A DNA stretch of 64,000 bases from Durusdinium trenchii. Its lineage: Eukaryota > Sar > Dinophyceae > Suessiales > Symbiodiniaceae. The notes beneath the pieces were generated by a model. The model had not been told where the DNA came from. It was given only the letters and a program-made list of their open reading frames with translations, and ran no database searches. Positions 1-10,601 of this stretch are shown here, one piece after another; within the stretch, counting starts at the first letter, position 1, and each line of letters starts with the position of its first letter. Made by a program: the position numbers and the translations under genes. Location of the stretch: NCBI GenBank assembly GCA_963970005.1, contig CAXAMN010021374.1:222621-286620 (forward strand). The letters run 5' to 3'.

Positions 1-107
1 AACCGTCGTTCCGCAGAGCTTGACTCTCCAGGTGCGGAGCCACACTTTGTATGGTAAAACATAGCATTTCGTGCGTCCGCTATCTCTCGAAAATGCATTT
101 CGTACGA

Positions 108-250
108 GACTTCCTTCCAATGTGCATGTTGAACACCTGCAAAACGAAGCCATTCTGCGAGACTTCCTTCCAAAATGCATGTTGAAGAGCTGACTGGAAC
201 TAGACTCTAGACTTCCTTCCAAAATGCATGTTGAAGAGCTGACTGGAACT
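108..250. repeat. Tandem repeat, 49-53 bp unit
   Basis: The phrase GACTTCCTTCCAAAATGCAT starts at 161 and again (one base earlier in phase) at 210. A diverged copy starts at 108. The last two copies continue with the same sequence through TGTTGAAGAGCTGACTGGAA, so the unit is a duplicated block of about 49 bp plus an older relative. There is no coding signal. Confidence 0.8.
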
Positions 251-367
251 AGAGCTAACTATACCTAGAGCTTTTGAAAGTCCGTAACACGGAAGTTTTG
301 CCCTAAACTTCCTTTGATAATCTCAAAAAGCGGACATATTTGGTGTGTGCGTGTGTGTGTGCGTGTA

Positions 368-393
368 TGGGGTAGGGGGAGGCGGGGCGGGGC
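368..393 (+). other. G-rich tract with G-quadruplex potential
   Basis: Four or more runs of three to five G separated by one to three bases (GGGG, GGGGG, GGCGGGG, CGGGG) follow a short GT-rich tract. This fits the usual quadruplex pattern, but function is unknown. Confidence 0.4.
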
Positions 394-1150
394 TTGCATT
401 TGATCCACTCTGAAATAGAACAACCGACTATGGTAGAATGTTCAAATGTTTCATCCCAGATCTGCGCCTTTGTCCCGGCACAAAACCCACAGAAGGCTCC
501 ATGGGCAAAGGAATGGCAAAGCAATGGCGCTTCTGAAAGTTTCAAGCCTTCAAGACTTCAATCTCCGTAGTGCAGTTACAAAATTTACTGTTGTTTATGG
601 TGTCTCCCTTGTTTGAGTCTAGAACTCAACGCCCTAAAGCATCATATACGACACATTAAAGACAAAAATGAGATCTTGGTTGAATGATTCTGAATTCGGG
701 GTGTGATGCCGTTTCTGCATGCTTCTTGTGCCTCTAGATTCTTAGAAAAACATGTCAAGGTCTGGGCGATGATTGTCAAAAACAGTTGTCTGTCTATGAT
801 TGCCTGTCTTGTCATGGATGAACCGAACACAAATATGCGAAGACTCTTGTTCCAATAGCGGCTCCCTGTGGCAAGTTTGAATCTCGCAGCTTGCATGACG
901 AAGCCTGTTGTGCTTGTCTGCTTGGTGGAGACAAGGGAAGTAAAATGATATCTAAAAAAACTAAAGTCTGGAGAGAAATTGATGGGTACCAGTACACCAC
1001 ACAACCTGACCTGCCCATACAGCCACGCAGCTTCTGCGACAACTGACCAATCCGCCACTCTGCACGCCTCAGAAAGGTTCAGCGTTGCCATTGTTTGATC
1101 CTGGTCATTGCTTCATATTGCTTCTATCGTGTGTTTTCTTGTGACTGTGT

Positions 1151-1196
1151 TGCATTGCTATCCATTGCTATGCATTGCTTTGCACTGCTTCTATAT
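1151..1196. repeat. Degenerate decamer repeat
   Basis: About four adjacent copies of a decamer of the form ATTGCTATCC / ATTGCTATGC / ATTGCTTTGC / ACTGCTTCTA. Short, simple and non-coding. Confidence 0.6.
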
Positions 1197-1420
1197 ATTT
1201 TGAAGGCTTTTCTTACGAGCACTGCAACTTCACCAGCAAAACATGGAGGGTCTAGCTTGGCTCCGCGGCTCTAAGTCCAGTCCATCAACACAGGCGCTTG
1301 ACAGCTGAACTCCATCCAAATGGCCAGGATCTGTATCTGCCAGTGAGTAGCGTAAACCGACACATGAAATCACATGAACATGCTTCAAGTTTTGCGGAGT
1401 ATGAGTCTAAGGACATGTTT

Positions 1421-1500
1421 CTAATAGCTTCTTGTTACTACTAGTAAGGCACTTGTTACTAGAAGCGATGCACTTGTTACTAGTAGCTTATTGTTCGTGA
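1421..1500. repeat. Dispersed CTACTAGTAACAAG-type repeat
   Basis: Several degenerate copies of CTTGTTACTACTAGTAAGG-like units, each containing the palindromic core ACTAGT or CTAG. The same motif family recurs at 2263-2331, 2517-2625, 47811-47885 and 48607-48713, so it is a dispersed repeat of this genome rather than a local duplication. Confidence 0.75.
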
Positions 1501-2262
1501 GCAGCAAGTACTCTCTTTCAGAACTTTAGCGTTGTGTAGCCTGAATACATGCTAGCCATCGTCAATGATGTAGACGAGTGGCCGGAGGACCTTGATGCAA
1601 AGCAGCAACGGATGTGCTACTGAAACCAAGTCATCGCTCCACACAATGTGTGCAAGTGCAATACTCTTGTGATTTGAGATCATGGCAAGCTGCTTTTCGT
1701 GGCAAACGATACCTCCTGAGGGTACATGCCCAAAGGTAACGCACAACCATGATGCTATTTGTACATCCAAAGGGGTGGCTGTGTGACAGTGGGCCTGAGA
1801 AGAAAGTCCAAACATGTCATAAACATGCAACATAGATGTGCAGCCGGACACTTGCAACAAAACAAAGACCCACCTTTGTTGTTGAAGTTGAGTTGATGCT
1901 GCAAGTGTTAAGCCACATTCGCGTGAAAGACAGTTGACCGCAGTCTGCAGTTGTATAATTCTATGCTTACTTTATCTCTCCTCTACAATAGACAATAGCC
2001 TTCTAATTTGTAGATGTTGTAGCAGGATGGCTATCAAACCAAACTCCTACTTCGCTGCGGCGCTACGTGTAACGCGAGAAACTCCTACAACCGACCCAAT
2101 CAAATCAGTAGCCATGTGAAGGAGAGGATAGAAGAGTACAGTATATGATTGCACAGACACACGACACGCCAGGGCCATCAACCACCCCAGGAACTGCAGC
2201 ACACGCCGACCCACCAAATTCAATGATGTTTTGCCCCTGAATAGTTTAATTAGAATTGTAAT

Positions 2263-2331
2263 TAATAGCTTCTTGTTACTACTAGTAAGGCACCTGTTAC
2301 TACTAGCAAGGCACTTGTAATTACTAGCAAA
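2263..2331. repeat. Dispersed CTACTAGTAACAAG-type repeat
   Basis: Three units of the ACTAGTAAGGCACTTGTTACT type. The first bases (AATAGCTTCTTGTTACTACT) are identical to those of the copy at 1421, about 840 bp upstream. Confidence 0.75.
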
Positions 2332-2516
2332 GGAATCTAAGAGGTTTGACGGATTTTGGACGGTTCAAAGGTTCGGATACCCCACGAATCCTGCCTGGGC
2401 GCCCATTCGGTATCTCCAGACCAATCCCGTTCACCCGAGTCTCTCAAAGGGAGAACACATGAGAACACTCCCCACCCAACACACCTGAAATGAAGAAGTG
2501 AAACCAGCAATCCCAA

Positions 2517-2625
2517 CACTACTAGGAGGACGCTACTAGGAGCAAAGGGCATCGCTACTAGGGGCAAGGACGCTACTAGGGGCTCCTGGCCTTACTACTA
2601 GTAACAAGGACGCTACTAGGAGCTT
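2517..2625. repeat. Dispersed CTACTAGGAGCAAGG repeat cluster
   Basis: Six or so units of the form CGCTACTAGGRGCAAGG, some with the GGGCATCGCTACTAG extension that is also found at 48640 and 48690. This is the variant with GG in place of TA after CTAG. Confidence 0.75.
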
Positions 2626-2789
2626 CCATGTGAGGGGCCAAACGGCCCCACACCCCAGATCCCCACAACCTGAAGCTGAAATGAAGAACCAATCTTAGCA
2701 GAACCAGGCAGAAGTTGCATGCTCCCACCCCTCGCACAACCACAAATGTTTCACGGACGAGCCGGAGAAACACTGGACTAAATGGTCGA

Positions 2790-2885
2790 GCCACATTAGG
2801 TTCACCCTCACCTACCGACTCAAATTAGGTTGGAGGCCATCGCCATTAGGTTCACCCTCAGCATCCTTCACCTACCAACTCACTT
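2790..2885. repeat. ATTAGGTTCACCCTCA duplication
   Basis: The phrase ATTAGGTTCACCCTCA occurs twice within 60 bp, separated by a block that includes ATTAGGTTGGAGGCCATCGC (2824-2843). That 20-mer is present unchanged at 47844-47863, 45 kb away. Confidence 0.7.
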
Positions 2886-2987
2886 CAGGGCAAATGATTC
2901 TGCCAGGTAGTCGCCTGTAGGCCGAACCAATGTCGGCCAAGCCTACACTCATTCCGAGGTGTGGACGTGCAAAGCTCCAAAGCACAC

Positions 2988-3047
2988 CGTATTATATATA
3001 TGTGATATTATATAGATTATATATATATTGTAATATATATAGTATGT
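2988..3047. repeat. AT-rich (TA)n-like tract
   Basis: Imperfect TATATA runs interrupted by GTGATATTATATAGA. Low-complexity sequence; no gene is attached to it. Confidence 0.7.
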
Positions 3048-4602
3048 GTTCACATGTCTTCTTTACCTAATGATGTCATATGAAACGTCAAACACAACAA
3101 TGCTGGGAGTGCATCGATCAGGTCCTTGTTAGGAACCTTCAGGCCAGGCGGCGAGTCATTCTGCGGGAAGCAGGTGTTGGCAAGCATTTCACTCTCTTAC
3201 TGTGCAGTTGCTGCCACGATCTACGTTTCTTGTTGCACCCTTTCAAGGGATTGGACCTTCATTGTGAAAAGAGTATTGTCCTATTTCGCAGAAACCTCAG
3301 CTTCTTAGCTCATCGTATCTAGAACATGTTCACTTTGGCTCTGCCGGCCTTTGGCGAAAGGCCCGGCGGCGGCGAATCCGTCTGGGTCGCACGGTGTCCA
3401 AGTCTTTCATGTCTTTGCTTTCTATTCTGAGGTCCTTGCATCTAGTTCATTGCTTTGTCTGCTTCTTCTCTTTCTCGTACTACGTCTTTTTTCTTCTGTA
3501 CTCATATATCTTTCTCCTGTTTCTTCATATCGCTCTTCTTTATTTAAAGAAGTTTGAGCAACTCTCCAAACATGGAGATCCCACCGTACAGATGTCTAAG
3601 CAGCCAGCCACCATCGGCACCAGCCTGCGTAGGGTTCTGACCATCGATTTCCAGAAAAAAAATCAGACAAGACATGACTTGCTGTAAGGGGGTTGACGAT
3701 GGAATGAGAATGGATGAGATGCGAAGTGAAGTGAGATGAGTAAGATTGGAGTGCACAAAGGTCTTTGTTAGGGCCAGGTGAGATGGCCGGCCAGCGAGCT
3801 GAAGGCACCTAAAGCCCATAGAAATCATAGAAGGCACTCCTGTCTTCCTTTCCCCTCGCATCCAGGTTCATCCAAGTTGTTTGCTTTGTCAAATGAAGCT
3901 CTCTTTGGCGGCTCCATGGCCGCATTGCAAAACCTTGGAACCAGGAACAGCATGACAATTCTATGCTAGCTTTCATCACATGTAAGATCATGTAAGTGCC
4001 AAACGTCCCAAAATTGATGCAATCAAATGCACAGAGCCTATGCCAATGCATCAACCGCCAGAAAGAAACCTGCTTTCGGATTAGTGGCAATTTAGCGGTG
4101 GTGGGCGGCAAGCGCAGCTTCTAAGACGGGGCGTTCCACGTTGGAGAAATCACCCAGGACCTGGCAAAGCTACCAAGGCACCGGGTTGTGTGACCGGCAA
4201 AAGAAGCACAAGCCTGCTGCTTCAGTACTGCAAGCATGTCGCCACCTGGTGTGACTTAGGGAGCCCTCAACAAACCAGGTTTGCAGTGTCACAGGGAAAT
4301 GAAGAATTCTAGACGAAAACCCAAAGGTTTCTGAGAGTCTGACGCTGCATAGCTCGAAGCCACATGTTCTCAGACCAGTTTGGTGCAGCTACCTGGCAGA
4401 GATTACAACCTTTCCTCCTGCCCTATGCTGCAACTCGTAGCACATTCAAATACACATCAGAAGTCTGGTAGGCACGATAGTTGCCAAAACCAAAACCTGA
4501 GGATCATACCCCTGCTTCAGGGCAGCCAACAAGCCCATCGATCACACCAGAGAGCCTAAAGGGCAACTCTGGCTGCGCTAGTCAAAATTTGTTGGATCAA
4601 AC

Positions 4603-4722
4603 CCATACATACATACATACATACACACATACACACATACATACATTCATACACACATACATACATACATACATACATACGCACATACATACATACATAC
4701 ATACATACATACATACATACAC
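4603..4722. repeat. (TACA)n microsatellite, first array
   Basis: About 120 bp of CATA/CACA tetranucleotides with occasional substitutions, followed by an AACAAAACAAAACA tract. It lies 880 bp upstream of the microsatellite into which LINE copy A is inserted, so it may belong to the same original target array. Confidence 0.9.
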
Positions 4723-5604
4723 GAACAAAACAAAACAAAACATAACCTTACTTTACATTCCACTTATACATCTATATATATATATACAAATACATACATT
4801 GTGGTTGACCAATATTCTTTCATCCTAGAATGGCCATTCTTCGCGGGAAGAAAAACATTTTTCGCGGATCTTTCGCGGCCTCATCGCGAAGCATGGTCCT
4901 ACAACAAGGTCTGGCTAACGTGAGCCGGATCTGTTCATGTTTGTATCACAAAATAGGGGCTGACATCTTGCAGAATGACCCCAGAAGGCTGAGAGTTTCC
5001 ACAGCCTCAGGGATGGCATGGTGAAAACGGGGAGCGACCAAGCCGGGAAAATAGGTGGGATCAGGAAAGCTCGTGCACAAGTTTACGAGCTGATGTTGTT
5101 GGAGGATACTCCTATTACTATAGGGGAGATATTCGTATTTTGGAACAACCATCTAGGCATGTCTTGGTGCCTTATTCCCTTTAACCTGGGCAAACCTTAA
5201 GCGATACCATTTTGTGGTACAACTAAATGATTGGGTCTTGGACATTGTTTTCTGCTACCAGTACTCATTTCAGCCCGTCAGCCGGCACGGAAAACGCTAC
5301 AGCGCTCGCAGGTCTCGGCGTTGGCTCAGCTCCCCTCGGATCCTTCGGCGGCCCCTGTGTTCGGTGGCATCGCAAACAAGCTAAGCTCGGCAAGTCGATA
5401 TATCGAAGAGTTTTCACTTGAAGCTGCTTTCTACACAGTCAGAGTTCCATTTAGATCATTGCTGTTGTTATTCTTTGACTACTAGGTAGACATTGGGTAG
5501 ACATTGGGTCACCCTGGATGATAGCCAAGTAGACACTTTTTAAATGAAATTGGAAAATGCAATTTCTGACGTATCGTCCCAAGCCAAATGCAATTTTTAG
5601 GTAG
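4723..5604. other. Spacer between two TACA arrays, no gene
   Basis: Only frames of fewer than 90 codons, with no recognised product. At 4842-4895 there are four short TTCGCGG-type repeats. The spacer could be an older insertion or a piece of host DNA caught between two TACA tracts. Confidence 0.5.
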
Positions 5605-5654
5605 AGGGTATACATACACGCATACATACATACATACATACATACATACACACA
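5605..5654. repeat. (TACA)n microsatellite abutting copy A
   Basis: CATACA repeats end as ...CACACAT directly followed by GGCTCAAG, the 3' end of the dinoflagellate spliced leader. This marks the 5' junction of LINE copy A. Confidence 0.9.
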
Positions 5655-5663
5655 TGGCTCAAG
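5655..5663 (+). other. DinoSL relic at the 5' end of copy A
   Basis: TGGCTCAAG equals the last nine bases of the dinoflagellate spliced leader, and it sits exactly at the microsatellite/element boundary. The same nine bases sit at the same boundary in copy C (14777). Together with the preceding ACA it also creates an ATG followed by GCT CAA GCC in both copies. Nine bases alone are weak evidence; the repeated position makes it meaningful. Confidence 0.65.
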
Positions 5664-5889
5664 CCACGAGGTGTCCAAGCCCGCGGCCCACGAAGACGGG
5701 CTGGTGCGAATTCCTTTGCGAGCATATCCAGGACAACCTCTCAGGTCTGATCCTGTACTTCCCCACGTACAACACATTCTTTGCTCGCAATCTTGCTGGA
5801 CAACATCCAAGTTTTTGAGTTGCTCTTTTACCTCTGGCAGGTCTCGCCTGGCTACATCTTGGGGATCAGAGGCGGCACTGGCACTTTCT

Positions 5890-6827
5890 CACAGCAGAGC
5901 TCTCTAGCCAGAACGAGATCGGTGCTCTGATCCACCAACCACAGCCTCGGTTTTTCTCAAGGCTGTTGACACCCAGGTCATCCGGGACTATGACAACCTC
6001 CTGGTGCAGAGCATACCAAGTCTGCAGTAAAAGCAGCTGCAGAAATTGGATCCAGAGCGGCAACCGTTGTCATAAGTGCGGGACTTGGTGGAACATCACC
6101 AAAGCCAATGGAAAAGGAAAAGGACAAGGCCATGCAAGCAAAGGCAATGGACCTACGTCCCTACGTCAAACTCCACATGGCCAAGAAGGACATACCAAGA
6201 GGCGCTCATGGACACTCCACCGGGCTAGCCCAGACCCCTTCGACGACCCAAAGATCAACAACAAGCTGCAGAGCTGCTGACAGCCACATGGGATGTCATC
6301 CCTGACACCATCCAGACGAAACTCCAGGCCCTGGGAGTCGGGCCGAAGGCACAGGAGGAACCGGGGTTGAGTGACACACGTTTGACAGCACCTTTACCAC
6401 AAACTGAGAAAGAGATTGCACAGCAGTTGAAGCAGCAAGTCACGGAGCTCAAGAATCAATCGATTCGTAAGACCCAGCTACAAGCCAAACTTGATCAGGT
6501 GAAGAGTCAATATGCAGCAATGCTCCAGGATATGCAGGATATCCAATCGAAGCTCAGCAGAAGCTCAAAGAACTCTCAGACAAGTACATGGCTGCAGTGA
6601 ACCAGACACCAAAACCTGAGGAGCTCAATCAGGCCGAGGCTACAACAGAGCCCATCCGAATGGCCGTCGAATCTTTTGTGACAAGTTTAGGCATTTCGTT
6701 GACTGAAGAGCAGCGAAGCCAGCTGCACGGACTTCTCAAACGTCCCAACATGGAAGGAGAAGATCCAACCAAGAGAAGGAAAACAGAAGCGTCTGCGGCA
6801 CCACCAGCAGGGCAGTTGTGTGGGTAA
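5890..6827 (+). pseudogene. Family 1 ORF1 protein, copy A, frame-broken
   Basis: Nucleic-acid-binding ORF1-type protein, judged from content and from its place ahead of an RT-type ORF2. A C4 zinc finger (CSKSSC then CHKCG, spacing C-x4-C-x9-C-x2-C, RanBP2-like) lies at about 6025-6085 and is followed by a Gly/Lys-rich stretch. A conserved block reading TWDVIPDTIQTKLQALGVGP follows at about 6286-6345. A coiled coil (QQVTELKNQSIRKTQLQAKL and onward) spans 6421-6580, and a basic nuclear-signal-like TKRRKTE lies near 6770. The stop TAA is at 6825. At least two frameshifts (about 6110-6280 and about 6550) break the frame. The N-terminus is not defined because in-frame sequence continues upstream of 5966 without a clear ATG. 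Confidence 0.7.
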
Positions 6828-9800
6828 CAGCAGGCCTGCAACACAGGGGAAGCTTCAAGGGGAACACGCGCCTATTCCCTTTGACGATTTTGATGAGGCA
6901 CCAACTTCAGGGGACTCCTTGAACCTGTTCGAATGGGTTTGCCGCGCTGCTTCGGGCTCAGAGCTATCCATTCACTCTGGCATCACAGGGTGTGCAGGGG
7001 AACAGACACACCTCAATCACCTTGCAAACAATTACAACAAGGAAACAGACTTCCAGCTACATGAAGGGGAGATTTCACGTCAACTTGAAGTACCACCTGA
7101 ACACAAGTTTCAGACAATCGATTCTACCTTAGTTTTGAGTTCACAGCCAAATGGAAATGATGTGCCTGTACTTGTGACTGGCCCGACCTACGTGTCCATC
7201 AAAGGAGGAGCATTGCCGACGACTCCTTCTGCCACATCCACACCGGAGCACATCCATATGGCCCATGACTATGCATCGACCACAGGCTGCATTTTGCAGA
7301 ATCTGACTATGACGATTGGAAATCCAAGTGCACACTGCTTTGCCAATGCCTCGTGGAGAGCTTTTACATGGACCTGTGCCCTCTTGCAGGAAACCAGCAC
7401 ACAACCATGGGGAAATTTACAAGACGCAGTGCAGGAGTCTCTGGACACGGCAGAACATGTTGATCTGCACCAACAACTTCCAGGACTTGGTGCACTATGG
7501 CAACAGCATGATCTCAATCTACAAGGGGACGCCAGTCACTTTGTGAACTCTCTGTGGCTACACTCCCAAACGAGAGCTTTCCACTATCGGTTCGCAGAGA
7601 TCAAGGAGAATGGTTATCTGGAGGACCATGTCCAGATGCCCATCCGTGTTCCCTATCCGGATGACTGGCCAGATGATGTCAAATACCAAGAGCTCATCAA
7701 CAACTGGGCCAACCAAGGAATGGGACAGTACCTCTTATAAGAGACAAGAGAATCCTCATATGTCATGTGACTCGGAACACCAGTGTGGATGGCATCGCCA
7801 CAAAGCACAACAAGCCGTTCAATCCATATGGGTCCTTCACGGTACCAAGATCACTAGATGGTTTTGCCAGAACTTCAACTGAATTTGTTCCTGCTGTCCT
7901 CATTTGCCACAGGGGCAAGACACATACCACTGGACACTATTTTGCCATTCTTATCTACAGGGATCTGATGTGGCTGGCAGACGACGGCAAGGTGCCCACC
8001 CACCTGCCCTTTTTGACTCCGAAACTGGCCAGTCAAATTACTCAGGTTTGGGCAATCAGTTTGGACACTTTCAGGACGCCGCAACAAATATGGCAGAATC
8101 TCCCTGCGCCTGAGGAGCCAGACTTCGATCCTCCGCTTCATCCCAGCCCACAGAAGCGAGCCAGAAAGGTCCAGGATCACAACCGCCTCCACTATGGCAA
8201 CGTTACCAACTTTGGACGACAGGTGATAGACTGGTACTGGACTCGGGAGGGCGATGCGCATGTCTTTGCTGAAACACACCCGGATCCACAGACGCACCAT
8301 GAGATATGTCAATATTTCACCATCAGAGGCCGCACGGTGTTTGGCATCCCAGCATGGCCTAACAAGGACAACGCAGGCACCCATGGAGGCATTTTGGTCC
8401 TGGCTGACCCCTCCATACATCACGTCAAAGCCCTGCACACTTTGTACCAGGCATGGCCAACTGAGCTACCACATCTCGAGCAGGCCTGGCGCCAAATCCA
8501 TGAGCAGTTGGTCACCAAAATCCATCCATGGTACACTGTGAAAGGACCACTGGCGGCTACAATTGCCTACCTGGCTGAATGGAAATGGCAGGCCAGCACC
8601 TTTCACCGGCGGACCCGCCAAGCAAACGACTACATGTTGGAGAATGAGATCAGTCTACAAGATCCTTAGTGGAAGATAGAAAAAGCTCTGCTGACAGAGG
8701 CCAAGAGCCAACGCACCACCAGGTTAGCTCAGAGGCAACACCACCAGCACCTACTCACAGGGTTGGGTTGGCATGTGTACCGCCAACAGATCAAGACTGT
8801 GCCCAAGGAGCACAGAACACACCTAAAGACCTGGGCCCAAGGAGCAATACACTTTCGAGAGCACGGCAAGCCAAAGCTCTGTCCCACTTGTGGCGTTCCA
8901 GCAACACCCAAGCACATTGCGTGGACGTGCAAATGGCACCACGGCCGTGGCCATAGGCCCATGCCACCTGCATGGGCGGAAAGGCTCACCCAGCACGATG
9001 AAGAGCCTCTATGGAACGCTGGCTGGATACCTCTAGAACCACAAGAACACCAACAAGTTCAGCATCCATACCATGGGCACGGCACATGGCAAGATCTCCA
9101 GGCGATACAACCTCACCAATACCAAGGATGGGCATTCACCTTGGCTGCAACACCGTCCACCTATGACATCCGAAGCCAACTGTGGGTGTTTGGGCTCTGT
9201 GTCCACACCCTGCGAACAGAACAATTGCAGAGACTTGGAGCCCTAACAGGGATCCCGCCCAATCCGCAGACCAAAACCCGAGCTTTGATAGCAGGTCTGG
9301 CAGCTTTGGCCAAACACACCACGCAGCACTGCCGTCAAGGTCATTGTGCAGGTTGTAGCAGTTTGGGAAGCCTGGACCCACCCCAAACACAGGGAGAGCC
9401 ACCAAGAACTCTATGAAGGCCTCACAGATGATGACTTCAGGAGGGTGACGGTGCTCTACGTCAGCAAGAACACAAGAACACCAGACACTCCGGGCAACGA
9501 ACCTCACCTCCAACGAAGACAGAGAGATGCGGCCTTAGCAGCTTGGGAGAGGGCCAACTCACTTCACGACAGAAAGGCCACAGAGTGGCAAGCGGTCCTG
9601 GACAAAGATCATGCAGAGATCTACTCCCACGCAGCTGCAAGATTAGCCAAGATCTTTGCTGACAAGGACCACTATCTGCACCAGAAAGCACCCAGGCATC
9701 AAGGACGTCAGACAAAACAACACAAAAAACAGCTCGTCCAACACTGTCGCAAGCCATGGCAAGCTCCTCACCATAGATGGCAACCACACAGGAGTGGTTA

Positions 9801-10162
9801 CCAGTGCAGTGCGTGTGGCGAGAGAGTGCACCAAGCACTCACAGCCTCCACCATTAAAGAAAGGCGGCGCATGCCCTCAGCTTCAAACAGAAGAGGCATA
9901 TCCGGAACAGCACAGCCCACATAAACCAATTCAGAAGAAGCTCACAAGAGCCCAAGCCATTGCCAGTCTGCTTGAGAAGCAAGCAAACCAGCAACCGGCA
10001 GCAGTTGCCTACGGCACCGGCAGGACATCTCCAACAGGAGGCAAAAAGGCTCAGAGTCGATGAAGGAGAGCCGGCAAGTTACCAAACAGCCACAGCAGGC
10101 AGATCTGATCAAGATCATGCCCTAGAAAGCTCAGAGAGCAGCGACTCACCAGATCCAGAAGT
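6820..10162 (+). pseudogene. Family 1 ORF2 polyprotein, copy A, RT missing
   Basis: The reading frame starts in the +1 phase over the ORF1 stop (GGGTAAC). At 7305-7390 is the Cys box of a USP fold (NPSAHCFANASWRAF, Cys codon 7336-7338). It is followed by QGDASHFVNSLW (7527-7563), which resembles the QQDAxEFLxxLL motif of USPs. A one- or two-base shift at about 7740 moves the frame. Then come VTRNTSVDG...TKH and the His box HRGKTHTTGHYF with LADDG (His codon 7935-7937). The endonuclease begins at DWYWTREG (about 8231), and the deletion to post-RT sequence occurs near 8410. TAG at 8667-8669 replaces a conserved Trp. A zinc knuckle CPTCGVPATPKHIAW is at about 8881. The RNase H-like block (9130-9550) is shifted near 9330. 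The C-terminal zinc finger QCSACGERVH is near 9802; the finger that follows it in copies B and C is missing. Not translatable as one product. Confidence 0.75.
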
Positions 10163-10164
10163 CG

Positions 10165-10193
10165 TACATACATACATACATACATACATACAT
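10165..10193. repeat. (TACA)n tail of copy A / junction with copy B
   Basis: About seven TACA units form the 3' tail of copy A and at the same time the site where copy B begins (CATACAT then GTTGAAGG). The 5' junction register (ACAT followed by G) is the same as at copies A and C. Confidence 0.9.
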
Positions 10194-10601
10194 GTTGAAG
10201 GGACAGGTGACAGACTTGAAAAACCTGTCCATGAAGAAAACCATCTCCAGGAGAAGCTGGATCAAACCAAAGCACAGTACCAGACCCTCCTCACAGAGAT
10301 GCAAGAGCTTCAACAGAAACTCAACGATGGCCAACAGGCGCTCAAGCTGCTTTCTGAAGACTACACGAAGGCGGTGAACAAAGAAACTAAGCCAGCTGAC
10401 CTGGAATCCAGCATGGACGTCGATCCACTGCCAGCGGCTGTGGAAACCTTTGTAGCCAACCTTGGAGTCTCACTATCTGATGAACAGAAGACCCAGCTTC
10501 ATGGGTTGCTCACGCGACCCAATGACACGGATGGTGACCTCTCCAAGCGCAGGAAAACAGACGGCCCTGCAACTGCAACACCACCAGGGTCGCGCGGGTA
10601 A
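10192..10601 (+). pseudogene. Family 1 ORF1, copy B, 5'-truncated
   Basis: C-terminal half of the ORF1 protein: coiled coil (QEKLDQTKAQYQTLLTEMQE and onward, 10250-10380), the conserved VETFVANLGVSLSDEQKTQL segment (about 10440-10499) and the basic SKRRKTD near the end, then TAA at 10599. A missing base near 10237 shifts the first 15 codons out of frame. The frame that carries the coiled coil is open upstream through the microsatellite into copy A, giving an accidental fusion frame from 9960. Confidence 0.7.

Larger units (their letters stand above)
1..4602. other. Non-coding repeat-rich region, no gene supported
   Basis: Open frames on both strands are short (150 codons or fewer) and show no recognisable domain. 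The stretch holds the separate repeats listed below (49-53 bp tandem repeat, G-run, decamer repeat, CTACTAG-type repeats, AT-rich tract). An intron-rich host gene with short exons cannot be excluded. The segment 4480-4602, just before the first TACA array, was compared with the 3' ends of the LINE copies and no convincing match was seen. Confidence 0.6.
5655..10164 (+). mobile_element. LINE-like element, family 1, copy A (RT-deleted)
   Basis: Copy A begins with TGGCTCAAG at the edge of the microsatellite and ends at 10164, where the next TACA tract starts. Its order is 5' leader, ORF1 (zinc finger, coiled coil, basic tail), then ORF2 (USP-like protease, start of EEP endonuclease, zinc knuckle, RNase H-like, C-terminal zinc finger). 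Alignment by eye with copy C shows an internal deletion. The protein runs from the endonuclease motif GILVLAD (about 8395) straight into the post-RT region HVKALHTL, which matches about 17650 to 20110 of copy C. About 2.4 kb, including all RT motifs, is therefore missing. There are also frameshifts and a TAG, so this copy is inactive and at best a non-autonomous derivative. Confidence 0.85.

Noticed and set aside
642-1091. 149-codon minus-strand frame
   Set aside because: No recognisable domain, a second overlapping frame of similar quality, and no support beyond length.
4481-4828. 115-codon frame running into His-Thr-Tyr-Ile repeats
   Set aside because: The C-terminal half is translation of the TACA microsatellite, and the N-terminal half has no match to the LINE ORFs; not a gene and not convincingly a truncated LINE copy.
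9960-10600. Single open frame joining the end of copy A to ORF1 of copy B
   Set aside because: It crosses the microsatellite junction and only the second half is real ORF1 sequence; an accidental fusion.
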